A stretch of DNA of 64,000 nt from 66-474 sp044464225 (GTDB lineage Bacteria > Pseudomonadota > Gammaproteobacteria > Xanthomonadales > Rhodanobacteraceae), in contig JBIQLN010000002.1 of assembly GCA_044464225.1 (NCBI GenBank), forward strand, positions 124,001-188,000, given 5' to 3'. The notes beneath the pieces were generated by a model. It did not search any database, was not told the DNA's origin, and worked only from the letters and a program-made list of their open reading frames with translations. Made by a program: the position numbers and the translations under genes. Positions 44,301 through 52,457 of the stretch are shown here, one piece after another; the first letter of the stretch is position 1, and every line of letters begins with the position of its first letter.

Positions 44301-44845
44301 GCCACGCCGACATGGTGGCCTGCTTGCGCGAGCTGGGGGCGAACGCAACGCTCACCGACGCGGGCGGCCATACCGCGCTGCACGCCGCCGCACGGTTCTG
44401 CTTCGACAGCCGCGACAGCCTGCGCTGCCGGCGCCTGCTGGACGCCTTGCTCGCCGACGGCCCGTCGGTGAATGCCGCCGACCGCCGCGGTGCCACGCCG
44501 CTGCTGATATTGCTGGGCGTGCACGTGAAGCCGGGCGCGGAATGCGACGGCACGCACCTGGGCGCACTGCTTCCGGTGCTGCTGGACGCCGGCGCGGACT
44601 TGCGGCACGCCGACGAACACGGCGTCACTGCGCTGCACGCCTGCGCGATGCACGCCCTGTTCGAACCCGCGCGCGTGCTGCTGGCGCGCGGCGGCGACCG
44701 CGATGCACGCGACTGCATGCAGCGCACGCCCGCGGAGGTGGCGCGGGTGCTCGGATACGTCGACCTTGCGCTGGAACTCTCGCCGCGCCGCAGCGCACCG
44801 CTCAATGCACAGGTGGTGACGCCGTTGATGACGCATCCGGAATAG
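41399..44845 (+). CDS. Giant membrane-tethered ankyrin-repeat protein
   Basis: 1148 residues. The first ~225 contain about six hydrophobic helices (for example LIALALHTAVVFLLVAWPL, ALGLAVALAIALVVLWRLW, VLFLFAVVVLPVCSLIVAD), then a Pro/Asp-rich linker and a long solenoid (about 265-1135) of ankyrin repeats with recurrent G.TPLH.A and LL..GA....D units, at least a dozen clear and more degenerate ones. There is no signal peptide, so the solenoid is probably cytoplasmic, docking partners at the membrane. Convergent with kefC, overlapping it by 44 bp. ATG at 41399 chosen; an upstream GTG at 41345 is less likely. Partner and function unknown. Confidence 0.85.
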   Translation: MPAKPRRRPPLLKSLPCFVPSLIAVLLAIWIPPSWERYSLVLLLLGASLSMAAVCHAIGFGCEPSFTRTVIRRGPAHLIALALHTAVVFLLVAWPLAVLSRAPSLAAALGLAVALAIALVVLWRLWPVFALVFQWDDAFPAGAEHSWITAALARSTTFARHLTRGRDLFVTHFLPAALAQLAIAFGALSLAGVGANLPDEIRTAVLFLFAVVVLPVCSLIVADRTLRLLFGGRGQRVPPTPAGTPPSCAPDSEPDRPPSATADDRDDAALQAEPTPVEPALPQAALDEGLLDAIRAGDVAGANAWLARGANPDAAPPPGARDQRSALVLAAELPDTRLLRALIGKGAHVNLPHAGLTPLLAATRSCSHGRPETVTTLVANGADPSLPDADGNTPLHHAALCSEAAVAAILIDAQAPLEARNRNQATPLAVAAGAANWPLLRFMLDHGALADTALPAAAGIADDDPEGVQVLLKHKAHVNAVDTLGASALAHAARENHAQIARALLDAGANATTADRYGTTPLMEAARAGATDIVALLAEKQPDVHAVDQHGRTALTLACQSPRANAECLRALLALGADPQRKGSDGRSAIDQASGAGRWDLVALMDPEAPLPASHAQAAQPEAGADTPSHLLDALRFDHWKVVARFAERARTWPETELAALYLDLADHAGTAARAWLLEHGLSAEARLDDGSRLFDALLDHLPASRVAVRQLLDAGATPAGAGRFARALARLAEADGDASFALMLLERGADLFGADADGRTPLHHASQPTLLPVLDALLARGVDPNVRDRTGATPLHAALDANSETALPLVKSLIAHGADPESPAASGETPLGLALARGATQLEYWLRWIGWPLPRRPLRDADLPAAAADADAVARLLDLGLPADARDERGATALLRASGAGALQSVQRLLAAHADPRLTVDTGASPLSAAVSARHADIVRALVSAGVPVDERHADEVTALMIAAALGHADMVACLRELGANATLTDAGGHTALHAAARFCFDSRDSLRCRRLLDALLADGPSVNAADRRGATPLLILLGVHVKPGAECDGTHLGALLPVLLDAGADLRHADEHGVTALHACAMHALFEPARVLLARGGDRDARDCMQRTPAEVARVLGYVDLALELSPRRSAPLNAQVVTPLMTHPE

Positions 44846-46646
44846 TCTCCGGATTTTCGACCCGCGCCGCGATGTCCGCCTCGAACAGGCCCTGCAGTTC
44901 CGCGTAGGCCTCGCGCGTGGTCTGGCGCAGGGCCACGTCGTCGTCGTACACCAGGTGCTGGTCGTGCAGCAGTTTCTCGTCGTGCTCGCGGAACAGTTCC
45001 ACGATCGCGCGGGCCTGCTCCTTCTCCATGCCCAGCGCCTTCAACGTCAAGCCCGCCATCTTCAGGCTGGAATAGAACGTCTCCCGCACCACGTCATCGG
45101 GGTCGCTGGTCAGATCCATCAGGCGAAACGCGTGCTGGCGGTTGCGCGCGCGCGCGATGATCTTCAGGTGGGGGAAAAGACGGCGCACGATGCGCGCGGT
45201 GCGCACGTTCGCGTCCGGATCGTCGGTGGCCAGAACGAATACCTCGGCCTTGGCCGCACCGGCCGCGCGCAGCATTTCGGCGCGTGTGGGGTCGCCGAAA
45301 TAGATGTCGGTGCCCTGGAAGCGGCGCGACAAGTCGACCTGCTCCACCGAGCTTTCCAGCGCAACGAAGGGGATGTTGCGTGCCCGGAGCAGCCGCCCGA
45401 CGATCTGTCCGACCCGGCCGAAGCCCGCGATGATCACCCGCGGCGTACCGGCTTCGATGCTGTCGAATTCGCGCTGTGGCTTGCGGCGCTCGGGCAGCCG
45501 CGACGCGGCCAGCACCAGCAGCGGCACCGCGGCCATGCCGAGGGTCACCACCAGCACCAGCAACTGTTGTTGCGTGCGCGTCAGCAATCCGTTTTCCCTG
45601 GCCAGCTTGAACACCACGAAGGCGAATTCGCCGCCGCCGGCCAGCAATGCCGCAAGCTTGACCGCATCGGTGCCCTGCATGCGCGGGCTCAGGCGCCCGA
45701 TCGCGGCCAGCACTGGTGCCTTGCACGCGAGCAGCAGCACGACCAGCCCCACCACGATCCACGGGTGCAGCGCGAGCAGATTCAGGTTCACGCCCATGCC
45801 GACCGCGATGAAGAACAACCCCAGCAGCAGGCCCTCGAACGGCGCGATGTTGGATTCGAGGTCGTGGCGGTATTCCGAATCGGCCAGCAGCACGCCCGCA
45901 AGGAACGTGCCCAACGCCATCGAGATGCCGGCGAGCTGCATCAGCCACGCGGTGCCGATCACCACCAGCAGCGCGGTTGCGGTCGACACTTCGATCAACT
46001 GGGTCTTGGCGACGGCGCGGAACACCGGTCGCAGCGCATACCGGCCACCCACCACGACCACCGCGATCACGCCGGCGACGCGCAGCGACGAGAGCCACAG
46101 CGGCTGCGTGACGTGGGGCGCGCCATGCTCGGCCAGCAACGGAACCGCCGCGATCAGCGGAATCGCGACCAGGTCCTGGAACAGCAGGATCGCGAACGCC
46201 TGACGCCCGTGGCGACTCTGCAATTCGCGCCGCTCGGCGAGGATCTGCAAACCGAACGCCGTCGACGAGAACGCCAGCGCCAGGCCCACGACCGCTGCGG
46301 CGACCGGATCGAGATGGAACCCGAGCGCCGCGATCAGGCCGACGATGAGCGCCGAGCCGAACACCTGCACGGCGCCCGCGCCGAACACCGCCCGCCGCAT
46401 GACCCACAGACGCTGCGGCGAAAGTTCCAGTCCGATCACGAACAGCAAGAGCGCGACGCCGAACTCGGAAATGCCGGAAATCGCGTCGGGATTGTGTATC
46501 CACTGCAAGCCGTAAGGCCCGATCACCACACCCGCTGCCAGGTACCCCAGCACCGAGCCCAGTTTCAACTTGCGCGCCAGCGGCACCGCGATCACGACCG
46601 CGACCAGGAACACCAGTATCGACGGCAGCCAGGAGTGTCCTTGCAC
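44802..46646 (-). CDS. Monovalent cation:proton antiporter-2 (KefB/KefC-type)
   Basis: 614 residues: about 12-13 transmembrane helices of the CPA2 exchanger (LLLFVIGLELSP; FQDLVAIP with Asp158) and a C-terminal TrkA-N/RCK domain with nucleotide-binding GFGRVG at 408-413. Such proteins are glutathione-gated K+ efflux systems or K+/H+ antiporters protecting against electrophiles. Starts with GTG at 46646 after AAGGTGA. No KefF/KefG ancillary oxidoreductase is adjacent. Confidence 0.9.
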   Translation of the reverse strand: MQGHSWLPSILVFLVAVVIAVPLARKLKLGSVLGYLAAGVVIGPYGLQWIHNPDAISGISEFGVALLLFVIGLELSPQRLWVMRRAVFGAGAVQVFGSALIVGLIAALGFHLDPVAAAVVGLALAFSSTAFGLQILAERRELQSRHGRQAFAILLFQDLVAIPLIAAVPLLAEHGAPHVTQPLWLSSLRVAGVIAVVVVGGRYALRPVFRAVAKTQLIEVSTATALLVVIGTAWLMQLAGISMALGTFLAGVLLADSEYRHDLESNIAPFEGLLLGLFFIAVGMGVNLNLLALHPWIVVGLVVLLLACKAPVLAAIGRLSPRMQGTDAVKLAALLAGGGEFAFVVFKLARENGLLTRTQQQLLVLVVTLGMAAVPLLVLAASRLPERRKPQREFDSIEAGTPRVIIAGFGRVGQIVGRLLRARNIPFVALESSVEQVDLSRRFQGTDIYFGDPTRAEMLRAAGAAKAEVFVLATDDPDANVRTARIVRRLFPHLKIIARARNRQHAFRLMDLTSDPDDVVRETFYSSLKMAGLTLKALGMEKEQARAIVELFREHDEKLLHDQHLVYDDDVALRQTTREAYAELQGLFEADIAARVENPETIPDASSTASPPVH

Positions 46647-46724
46647 AATTCACCTTGGTCGAAACAGGCGGCCGATTATGACAGCGCCGGCCGTACCGGA
46701 TGCGCGGTGCGCGGCCGGCCCCGA

Positions 46725-47918
46725 CTACAGCCGTTCGCTGCGGTCCACCTGTACCAGTGGCGCGAAAAGCGCGCCGACGTCGAGCTCGCGCGCGAACAGC
46801 ATCGCCTGAAAACGTTCGCCCATTTCGCCGGGCAGCGTCAGCCGCTTGACCTGCTGCGCCAGTGCGTAACGCGCGGCTTCGTCGCCGGCCCTGTCGCGGG
46901 CACCCGCGAAGGCCGCGTCCAGGCCGGATGCGATCAGGAACTCCGACTGGAAGGCGTACGACACTGGTTCGAATCCCGCGCCGATGCCGGCTTCGGCCAG
47001 CCCGGTGAAGTCGATCGAGGCGGTGATGTCCTGCAGGCCCGGCAGGACCAGCGGATCGGCATGCGCACGGTGACGGTAGTGGCACAGCAAGGTGCCGTCG
47101 CGGCGTTCCGGCAAATAGAACTCGCGCCGCACGTAACCGTAATCGATGAACAACACCGCGCCGCGGGTCTGCTCGCCCGCGATGGCTTCCAGCCACCACG
47201 GCAATTGCGGCAGCACCTCCGAGCGGTAGCCATCTCCGAATTCGCGCCCCAGGTGCCGCTGCAGGTGCCGCACCGCACCGGCAACCAGGGCGTCGGCGGG
47301 CCGGTCCACGCGCACGAATGCACCATTCGCATCCACGTCCACGTGTTCCTCGAACACCTCGCCGTCACGCAAGGTGAAGCGCGTGATCGGCAACGCATCC
47401 AGCACCTCGTTGGCGAACAGCACGCCCGACCAGGCGTGTTGCGGGGGACGATCCAGCCATGCACAGCGAGCGAACAGTTCCGCGGGCAAGTCGGCCTGCA
47501 GCCGTTCGCGCTGGCGTTCGCGCAGGTCCGCCGACGGCTCCAGCAACCAGTAATGCCGCGGCTGCGCATCCAGCGCCTGCAGTTCCAGCAGGCAGTCGCG
47601 CGCGAAGGCGCCGCTGCCGCCACCGAGTTCGAACCACGCGGCATCCTCGCCGCAGGCGCGCAGCGCCGGCGCCAGGGCGCGCGCGACGCAGCGCGCGAAC
47701 AGGAACCCGAGTTCCGGCGCGGTGACGAAGTCGCCATCCTTGCCGAACTTCAGCCGGCCGGCGCTGTAATAGCCCAGCCCCGGCGCATACAGACAGCGCT
47801 CCATGAAACGCGCGAACGAGACCGGTCCCGACGCGGCGATCTCGCCCCGGATGGCCTCGACCAGGCGCGCGGAATGCGCGATTTCATCTGTTGAAGGTTC
47901 GGGCAGGGAGCGGTCCAT
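46725..47918 (-). CDS. MidA-like class I SAM-dependent methyltransferase
   Basis: 397 residues. Belongs to the DUF185/MidA (NDUFAF7) family: N-terminal GPVSFARFMERCLYAPGLGYYS, nucleotide-binding ELGGGSGAFARD near 100, and NEVLDALP near 165 are family hallmarks. The mitochondrial member methylates an arginine of a complex I subunit; the bacterial role is not established. ATG at 47918 preferred to an upstream GTG. Divergent from the pteridine reductase gene. Confidence 0.88.
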   Translation of the reverse strand: MDRSLPEPSTDEIAHSARLVEAIRGEIAASGPVSFARFMERCLYAPGLGYYSAGRLKFGKDGDFVTAPELGFLFARCVARALAPALRACGEDAAWFELGGGSGAFARDCLLELQALDAQPRHYWLLEPSADLRERQRERLQADLPAELFARCAWLDRPPQHAWSGVLFANEVLDALPITRFTLRDGEVFEEHVDVDANGAFVRVDRPADALVAGAVRHLQRHLGREFGDGYRSEVLPQLPWWLEAIAGEQTRGAVLFIDYGYVRREFYLPERRDGTLLCHYRHRAHADPLVLPGLQDITASIDFTGLAEAGIGAGFEPVSYAFQSEFLIASGLDAAFAGARDRAGDEAARYALAQQVKRLTLPGEMGERFQAMLFARELDVGALFAPLVQVDRSERL

Positions 47919-47982
47919 GCTGGCGGCATCCACGCGATTGCGGCAATCTGTCGATCATGCAGGATAACGCGCAGGGGCGATC

Positions 47983-48723
47983 ATGAGCCAAACCCGTCCG
48001 GTCGTGCTGGTCACGGGCGCCGCGAGGCGCGTCGGCGCGGTGATCGCCCGCACGCTGCACGCAGCGGGATACGACTTGGCCTTGCACTGCCGGCATTCGC
48101 GCGCGGAGCTGGATGCCCTGATGGCGGAGTTGGACACGCAACGCGCGGATTCGACGCTTGCGCTGCAGGCCGACCTCGCCGAGGCCGAACGCCTGCCGGG
48201 CCTGGTCGACGCCACGCTCGCGCGCTTCGACCGGCTGGATGCGCTGGTCAACAACGCCTCGATATTCCAGGCGACGCCCGCGGGCACCATCACCGCGCAG
48301 GCGTCGGACGCATTCTTTGCCGTGAACGCGCGCGCACCACTGCTGCTGGCGCAGGCTGCCGCGCCGCACCTGAAAGCATCGCGCGGATCGGTCGTCAATA
48401 TCACCGACATCTACGCCGAGCGCCCGTTGCCGCAGCACGCCGCATATTGCATGAGCAAGGCTGCGCTGCGGATGGCGACGCTCGCGCTGGCCCAGGACCT
48501 GGGACCCGAGGTGCGGGTCAATGCGGTGGCGCCGGGCAACGTCCTGTGGTCGGAGAACCCGGTCAAGGCCGAGACGCCGCAAACCTTGTTCGAGCAGACC
48601 GCACTGCAGCGCCAGGGCACGCCCGAAGACATCGCCGGCGCGGTGTTGTGGCTGATCCGTGATGCGGCCTATGTCACCGGGCAAACGATCCGGGTGGATG
48701 GCGGCCGGATTCTCGGCGCATGA
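47983..48723 (+). CDS. Pteridine reductase (FolM/PTR1-like SDR)
   Basis: 246-residue short-chain dehydrogenase. The cofactor loop reads TGAARRVG (11-18), with the Arg that replaces Gly in NADPH-dependent pteridine reductases; the catalytic Tyr-Lys pair is in YCMSKAALR, and NITDIYAERPL is a pteridine reductase signature replacing the usual Ser region. Reduces dihydrobiopterin/dihydrofolate-type pterins. Encoded close to folB and folK, supporting a pterin role. Confidence 0.88.
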   Translation: MSQTRPVVLVTGAARRVGAVIARTLHAAGYDLALHCRHSRAELDALMAELDTQRADSTLALQADLAEAERLPGLVDATLARFDRLDALVNNASIFQATPAGTITAQASDAFFAVNARAPLLLAQAAAPHLKASRGSVVNITDIYAERPLPQHAAYCMSKAALRMATLALAQDLGPEVRVNAVAPGNVLWSENPVKAETPQTLFEQTALQRQGTPEDIAGAVLWLIRDAAYVTGQTIRVDGGRILGA

Positions 48724-48813
48724 TCGGCGCCTGAAGCCACGCATGGGATATCTTGATTCGCGGGCGCGAGCGCGGCATGTTGGGAACCGGTTCGATCTGC
48801 ATCGAGGACGTCG

Positions 48814-49485
48814 ATGACTGCTTCCCTTGCCGCCGCCACCGGCCAGCCTTCGCAACGGATCGCGCAGCAGATCCTCGATTACCTTTCCGACATTCCGGCC
48901 AGCCGCGAGCAACCGCGCGAACACCCGCGCGCCCGCGTCGAAGCCATCGCGCTGGCCGCACGCCGCAAGGCCTTCCTCGCATCGTCCTCACTGGCGTTGC
49001 CGCCGGGGCCGATCGGCTGGCTGACCGTGTTGCCCGAGCTGGTGGCGATCTGGAAGATCCAGGCCCAGATGGTCGCGGACATCGCCGCCGTGTGCGGCCA
49101 GCACCCCCGGCTCACGCGCGAACAGATGCTGTTCTGCCTGTTTCGGCACGCAGCCGCGCAGGCGGTGCGCGATCTCGCCGTACGCACGGGACAGCGCTGG
49201 ATGGTGCATGTAGCCAACACCCATGGCTTCCGCAGCATCGCGCACCGGATCGGTGTCAAGCTGTCCGAACGCGCACTGGGCAGCTCGCTGGCACGGATGG
49301 TGCCGCTGGCCGGCGCGCTCGGCGTCGGCGCCTACGCGTGGTACGACACCCGCCAGGTCGCGCGCACCGCGTTCGCGATGTTTTCGCGCGAGGTGGAAAT
49401 CACCCCGGCCGGACGCAGCGTCAAAGCTCCTGCGCAACACGCGCATCGCGACCGCGCGCAGGACGCGCGCGAAGCGGGGTTGTAG
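48814..49485 (+). CDS. EcsC family protein
   Basis: 223 residues. After a short polar N-terminus there is a helical, partly hydrophobic domain (LASSSLALPPGPIGWLTVLPELVAIWKIQAQM; MVPLAGALGVGAYAWYDTRQVAR) typical of EcsC proteins, whose function outside the Bacillus Ecs locus is unknown. ATG follows GAGGACGTCG. Possibly cotranscribed with the pteridine reductase (90 bp gap). Convergent with the next gene, 2 bp between stops. Confidence 0.75.
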   Translation: MTASLAAATGQPSQRIAQQILDYLSDIPASREQPREHPRARVEAIALAARRKAFLASSSLALPPGPIGWLTVLPELVAIWKIQAQMVADIAAVCGQHPRLTREQMLFCLFRHAAAQAVRDLAVRTGQRWMVHVANTHGFRSIAHRIGVKLSERALGSSLARMVPLAGALGVGAYAWYDTRQVARTAFAMFSREVEITPAGRSVKAPAQHAHRDRAQDAREAGL

Positions 49486-49487
49486 CC

Positions 49488-50237
49488 TTACAGCGGGCGC
49501 GGCGCGAAAGGCATCGTCATCGTGATTTGGTTGCGCTGTCCGGTCCGCAGGAAAGATTGCGCCATCAACGCCACGTCCTGCGCGAAAAACAACTGGCTGG
49601 TGTAGTGGGTCAGGAAATCCTCGCCCGTGCCGCCCTTGCGAATGTCCCAGGTCTGCCACACCGAAACGAAGCGGCGCCCGTTCTTCTCGGCACTTTGATA
49701 GTGCGGCTCGTCATAGCCGATCGCCTCGGCACCCTTGGTGGTGTCGTGGAAGATCTTTCTCAGGTTCTCCAGGAAGTCGGTGCCCTCCATGCCGTCGGGC
49801 TGGGCACAAAACACGATCACGATCACCCGGTGCACGTTGAGCCCCACCCACATGCGCAACGCAGCATTCGCACTGCACAGCGTGTAGTCGTAGCCCACCA
49901 CCCCCGACTGGTCGCCCACGCTGACCTCGACCGGCGCGCCATCGTCATCCGTGATGCGCGAAAACACCTCGGGCATCAGCACGGTCTGGATGTGGCGCGC
50001 TTTCCGCTGCAGCACGCGCGGACTCTGCGAGGACTCGGTGAAAAACACCACCAGCACATACGCAAACGCGGTCAACGCGATCTGCACCACCGACACCGCT
50101 GCCGACGACCAGTTCCGGAAACCGGGGTCGTTCACGCTCACGAAGAACGTCACCGAAAACCCCAACACCAGCCCGCCCAGCACGATCAGCAAACCCCAGC
50201 GCAGCCAGCGCGGGATGTAAGCGGCAAAACGATCCAT
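49488..50237 (-). CDS. Membrane protein of unknown function, last gene of tsaD-folB-folK operon
   Basis: 249 residues: two N-terminal helices (about 13-33 and 44-67) then a soluble domain of roughly 180 residues (VLMPEVFSRITDD, LRMWVGLNVHRVIVIVFCAQP, KNLRKIF-like helix, FVSVWQTWDIRKGGTGEDFL). I do not recognise the family. Its ATG lies 5 bp after the folK stop, so it is translated from the same message as tsaD, folB and folK. There is no visible link to folate chemistry. Confidence 0.75.
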   Translation of the reverse strand: MDRFAAYIPRWLRWGLLIVLGGLVLGFSVTFFVSVNDPGFRNWSSAAVSVVQIALTAFAYVLVVFFTESSQSPRVLQRKARHIQTVLMPEVFSRITDDDGAPVEVSVGDQSGVVGYDYTLCSANAALRMWVGLNVHRVIVIVFCAQPDGMEGTDFLENLRKIFHDTTKGAEAIGYDEPHYQSAEKNGRRFVSVWQTWDIRKGGTGEDFLTHYTSQLFFAQDVALMAQSFLRTGQRNQITMTMPFAPRPL

Positions 50238-50242
50238 TCCGG

Positions 50243-50668
50243 TTACCCCTCGTTACCGGGACTCCCCATGTCGACCATGATAGCGGCCGCCTCGATCAAT
50301 TCCCGCGCGGGTGTTTGCGTGAATTCGTTCTTTTCGAGCGCGTGCGGATCGGCCAGCCAGCGTCCGTCGGCCTGCATCGCCAGGACATCGATGTCGATGG
50401 CGACGCGGCCCGATCCGTCGCGCACGCGTCCCAGTTCGAGTTCGATTCGTTTGAGCTGCGCGCGCAGTGCATCCCGATCCAGATCGCAATCGAGTGCGGC
50501 CAGCGCGTTGTAGTAGAAGCGCGACGAATCGCCACGTGCAGGCATCCGCTCGATCGGCGTCAGCGCCTTGACGGGGCCGAGCACCGCCAGCGTTTCAAGT
50601 GCCCGCCGGATGCGCTCCGGACCCGCAAGGTTCGAACCCAGCAGCAGCAGCCAGCGACGTGCCGGCAT
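50243..50668 (-). CDS. folK: HPPK: hydroxymethyldihydropterin pyrophosphokinase
   Basis: 141 residues. Transfers pyrophosphate from ATP to 6-hydroxymethyl-dihydropterin in folate synthesis. N-terminal LLLGSNL, the RFYYNALAALD strand and the metal-binding DIDVLAM motif are typical; the protein is slightly shorter than E. coli FolK. ATG at 50668 is 1 bp after the folB stop. An upstream extension in frame is the antisense of folB-region sequence and excluded. Confidence 0.9.
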   Translation of the reverse strand: MPARRWLLLLGSNLAGPERIRRALETLAVLGPVKALTPIERMPARGDSSRFYYNALAALDCDLDRDALRAQLKRIELELGRVRDGSGRVAIDIDVLAMQADGRWLADPHALEKNEFTQTPARELIEAAAIMVDMGSPGNEG

Positions 50669-50669
50669 G

Positions 50670-51023
50670 TCAGCGGAACTCGCGGCGGATTTCGACGCCG
50701 ACGCGTTCGCAGCCGAGCTTCCGCGCCGCGCCCGGCTTCTCGATGCGCAACGCGATCGCTCGCGCCGCCGGGAATTGCCGGTGCAACATCGCGGCGCAAG
50801 CCTCGCCCAGTGTTTCCAGCAAGCCGTCGCGGCGCTGGGACACGAATGCCTTGAGCGCATCGACCACCGCGCTGTAATCGATCGTGCCGCCGATGTCGTC
50901 GGCCGGGGTGGCGTCGCAGTCCAGCGACACCGAAAGCACCAGTGCCTGCCGCATGTCGCGCTCCCAGTCGTAAACGCCGATGACCGTTTCGACCGCCAGG
51001 CCCTCGATGAATATCCGGTCCAC
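50670..51023 (-). CDS. folB: Dihydroneopterin aldolase
   Basis: 117 residues from GTG 51023. Converts dihydroneopterin to hydroxymethyl-dihydropterin, the substrate of the next enzyme FolK. GVYDWER with Glu21, the LLETLGE segment with Glu70, and Lys96 in RIEKPGA correspond to family active-site positions. Lies 2 bp after the tsaD stop and 1 bp before folK, so the three are a tight operon. Confidence 0.92.
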   Translation of the reverse strand: MDRIFIEGLAVETVIGVYDWERDMRQALVLSVSLDCDATPADDIGGTIDYSAVVDALKAFVSQRRDGLLETLGEACAAMLHRQFPAARAIALRIEKPGAARKLGCERVGVEIRREFR

Positions 51024-51025
51024 GC

Positions 51026-52084
51026 TCAGGCCACCTCGGGCAGGCTTTCGAGGTTCCAACGCGGCAGCACACGGATTTCGGGGCCGGTGGCCTGCCCGGC
51101 GGCGAGCCGGATCGAGCCCGCCAGCGCAATCATCGCGCCGTTGTCGGTGCAGAACTGAAGGCGCGGGAAATAGGCATGGAAACCCTCGCGTCGCCCGGCT
51201 TCGGCCAGCTGCGCGCGGAGGCGTTTGTTGGCGCCGACGCCACCGGAGACGACCAGTCTCTTGTATCCGGTTTGCGCCAGCGCACGGCGGCACTTGATGG
51301 CCAGCGTTTCCACGATTGCTTCCTCGAAACCCCGCGCGATATTGGCCCTGGTCGCATCGGCGTGATCGCTGTCGCGCCACGCCATCAGGACCTGGGTCTT
51401 CAGGCCCGAAAAACTGAAATCGAGCCCGGGCCGATCGGTCATCGGACGCGAGAATTTGAAGGCCGTCGGATCGCCGTGCTCGGCGAGTTTCGCCAGTGCC
51501 GGCCCACCCGGGTACGGCAGACCCATCAATTTGGCGGTCTTGTCGAAGGCCTCGCCGGCGGCGTCATCCAGCGTGTCGCCAAGGATGGTGTAGCTGCCGA
51601 TCCTGTCCACGCCGACCAGCAGCGAGTGCCCGCCGGACACCAGCAGCGCCACGAAGGGCGGTGCCAGCGGGTCGGCCCCGGGGGCGGGTTCTTCGAGCAG
51701 TGGCGCCAGCAGGTGCCCTTCCATGTGGTGCACGCCGATCGCCGGCACCTCAAGCGCCCAAGCCAGCGAGCGCGCCACCGAGGCGCCGACCAGCAGCGCG
51801 CCGATCAGGCCCGGGCCGGCCGTATAGGCCACGGCAGAAAGGTCGGAAATCTTCAGGTCGGCGTCGGCAAGTGTCTGGCGCAAAAGGGGAAGCGTTTTGC
51901 GGATGTGGTCGCGGCTGGCCAGCTCCGGCACCACGCCGCCGTACTCGGCGTGCAGCGCGATCTGCGAATACAGCGCATGCGCCAGCAGGCCGCGACCGGG
52001 CTGGTATACCGCCACCCCGGTTTCGTCGCAGGAACTCTCGATGCCCAGCACCGGACCGGGTGCGGGGGGCTTTGAATTGGCCAT
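51026..52084 (-). CDS. tsaD: tRNA threonylcarbamoyladenosine synthase TsaD
   Basis: 352 residues. Catalytic subunit that transfers threonylcarbamoyl to A37 of ANN-decoding tRNAs, with TsaB and TsaE. Metal-binding His120 and His124 in HHMEGH, nucleotide loops GIESSCDETG at the start and VVSGGVGANK near 275. ATG at 52084 preferred over a GTG three codons earlier. Divergent from rpsU, the widely conserved arrangement. Confidence 0.96.
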   Translation of the reverse strand: MANSKPPAPGPVLGIESSCDETGVAVYQPGRGLLAHALYSQIALHAEYGGVVPELASRDHIRKTLPLLRQTLADADLKISDLSAVAYTAGPGLIGALLVGASVARSLAWALEVPAIGVHHMEGHLLAPLLEEPAPGADPLAPPFVALLVSGGHSLLVGVDRIGSYTILGDTLDDAAGEAFDKTAKLMGLPYPGGPALAKLAEHGDPTAFKFSRPMTDRPGLDFSFSGLKTQVLMAWRDSDHADATRANIARGFEEAIVETLAIKCRRALAQTGYKRLVVSGGVGANKRLRAQLAEAGRREGFHAYFPRLQFCTDNGAMIALAGSIRLAAGQATGPEIRVLPRWNLESLPEVA

Positions 52085-52101
52085 GTCGATCACGCTATAC
52101 T
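52072..52101 (+). promoter_or_regulatory. Sigma-70 promoter of rpsU
   Basis: -35 TTGAAT (52072-52077), 18 bp spacer, -10 TATACT (52096-52101). Predicted start near 52108, about 43 nt before rpsU. The -35 lies inside the tsaD 5' coding end. Confidence 0.65.
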
Positions 52102-52150
52102 TCGCGGCTCACCCGCGCCCAAGCGGGCCAGTTTACCAAGTGGAGCATCC

Positions 52151-52366
52151 ATGCCCAGCGTCAAAGTCCGCGAGAACGAGCCTTTCGAAATCGCCCTGCG
52201 CCGCTTCAAGCGCACCTGCGAGAAGGCCGGCGTACTCGCCGAAACGCGCAAGCGCGAGTTTTACGAGAAACCGACCCAGGAACGCAAGCGCAAGCGCGCT
52301 GCGGCGGTGAAGCGCCACCTGCGTCGCGTCTCGCGCGAAGTCACGCGCCGCAAGCGCCTGTACTGA
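52151..52366 (+). CDS. rpsU: 30S ribosomal protein S21
   Basis: 71 residues, highly basic, with the near-invariant N-terminus MPSVKVRENEPFEIALRRFK and C-terminal KRLY. Present on the 30S platform and needed for initiation. GTGGAG lies 9 bp before the ATG. A terminator follows, so yqeY expression depends on read-through or its own promoter. Confidence 0.98.
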   Translation: MPSVKVRENEPFEIALRRFKRTCEKAGVLAETRKREFYEKPTQERKRKRAAAVKRHLRRVSREVTRRKRLY

Positions 52367-52394
52367 TACAGGTCGCTTCGCCTGCGATCTTCCG

Positions 52395-52424
52395 GCCGGT
52401 GCTGCCCTGCGGCACCGGCTTTTT
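52395..52424 (+). terminator. Rho-independent terminator after rpsU
   Basis: GCCGGTGC stem, loop TGCCCTGCG, GCACCGGC, then five T. Strong and well placed. Confidence 0.88.
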
Positions 52425-52457
52425 GCGTTTGTATCGATACGGTTCGGAAACAGCACC

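Noticed and set aside
46960..46985. GGTTCGAATCCCG, resembling a tRNA T-loop
   Set aside because: Lies inside the MidA coding sequence; no acceptor or anticodon stems can be built around it.
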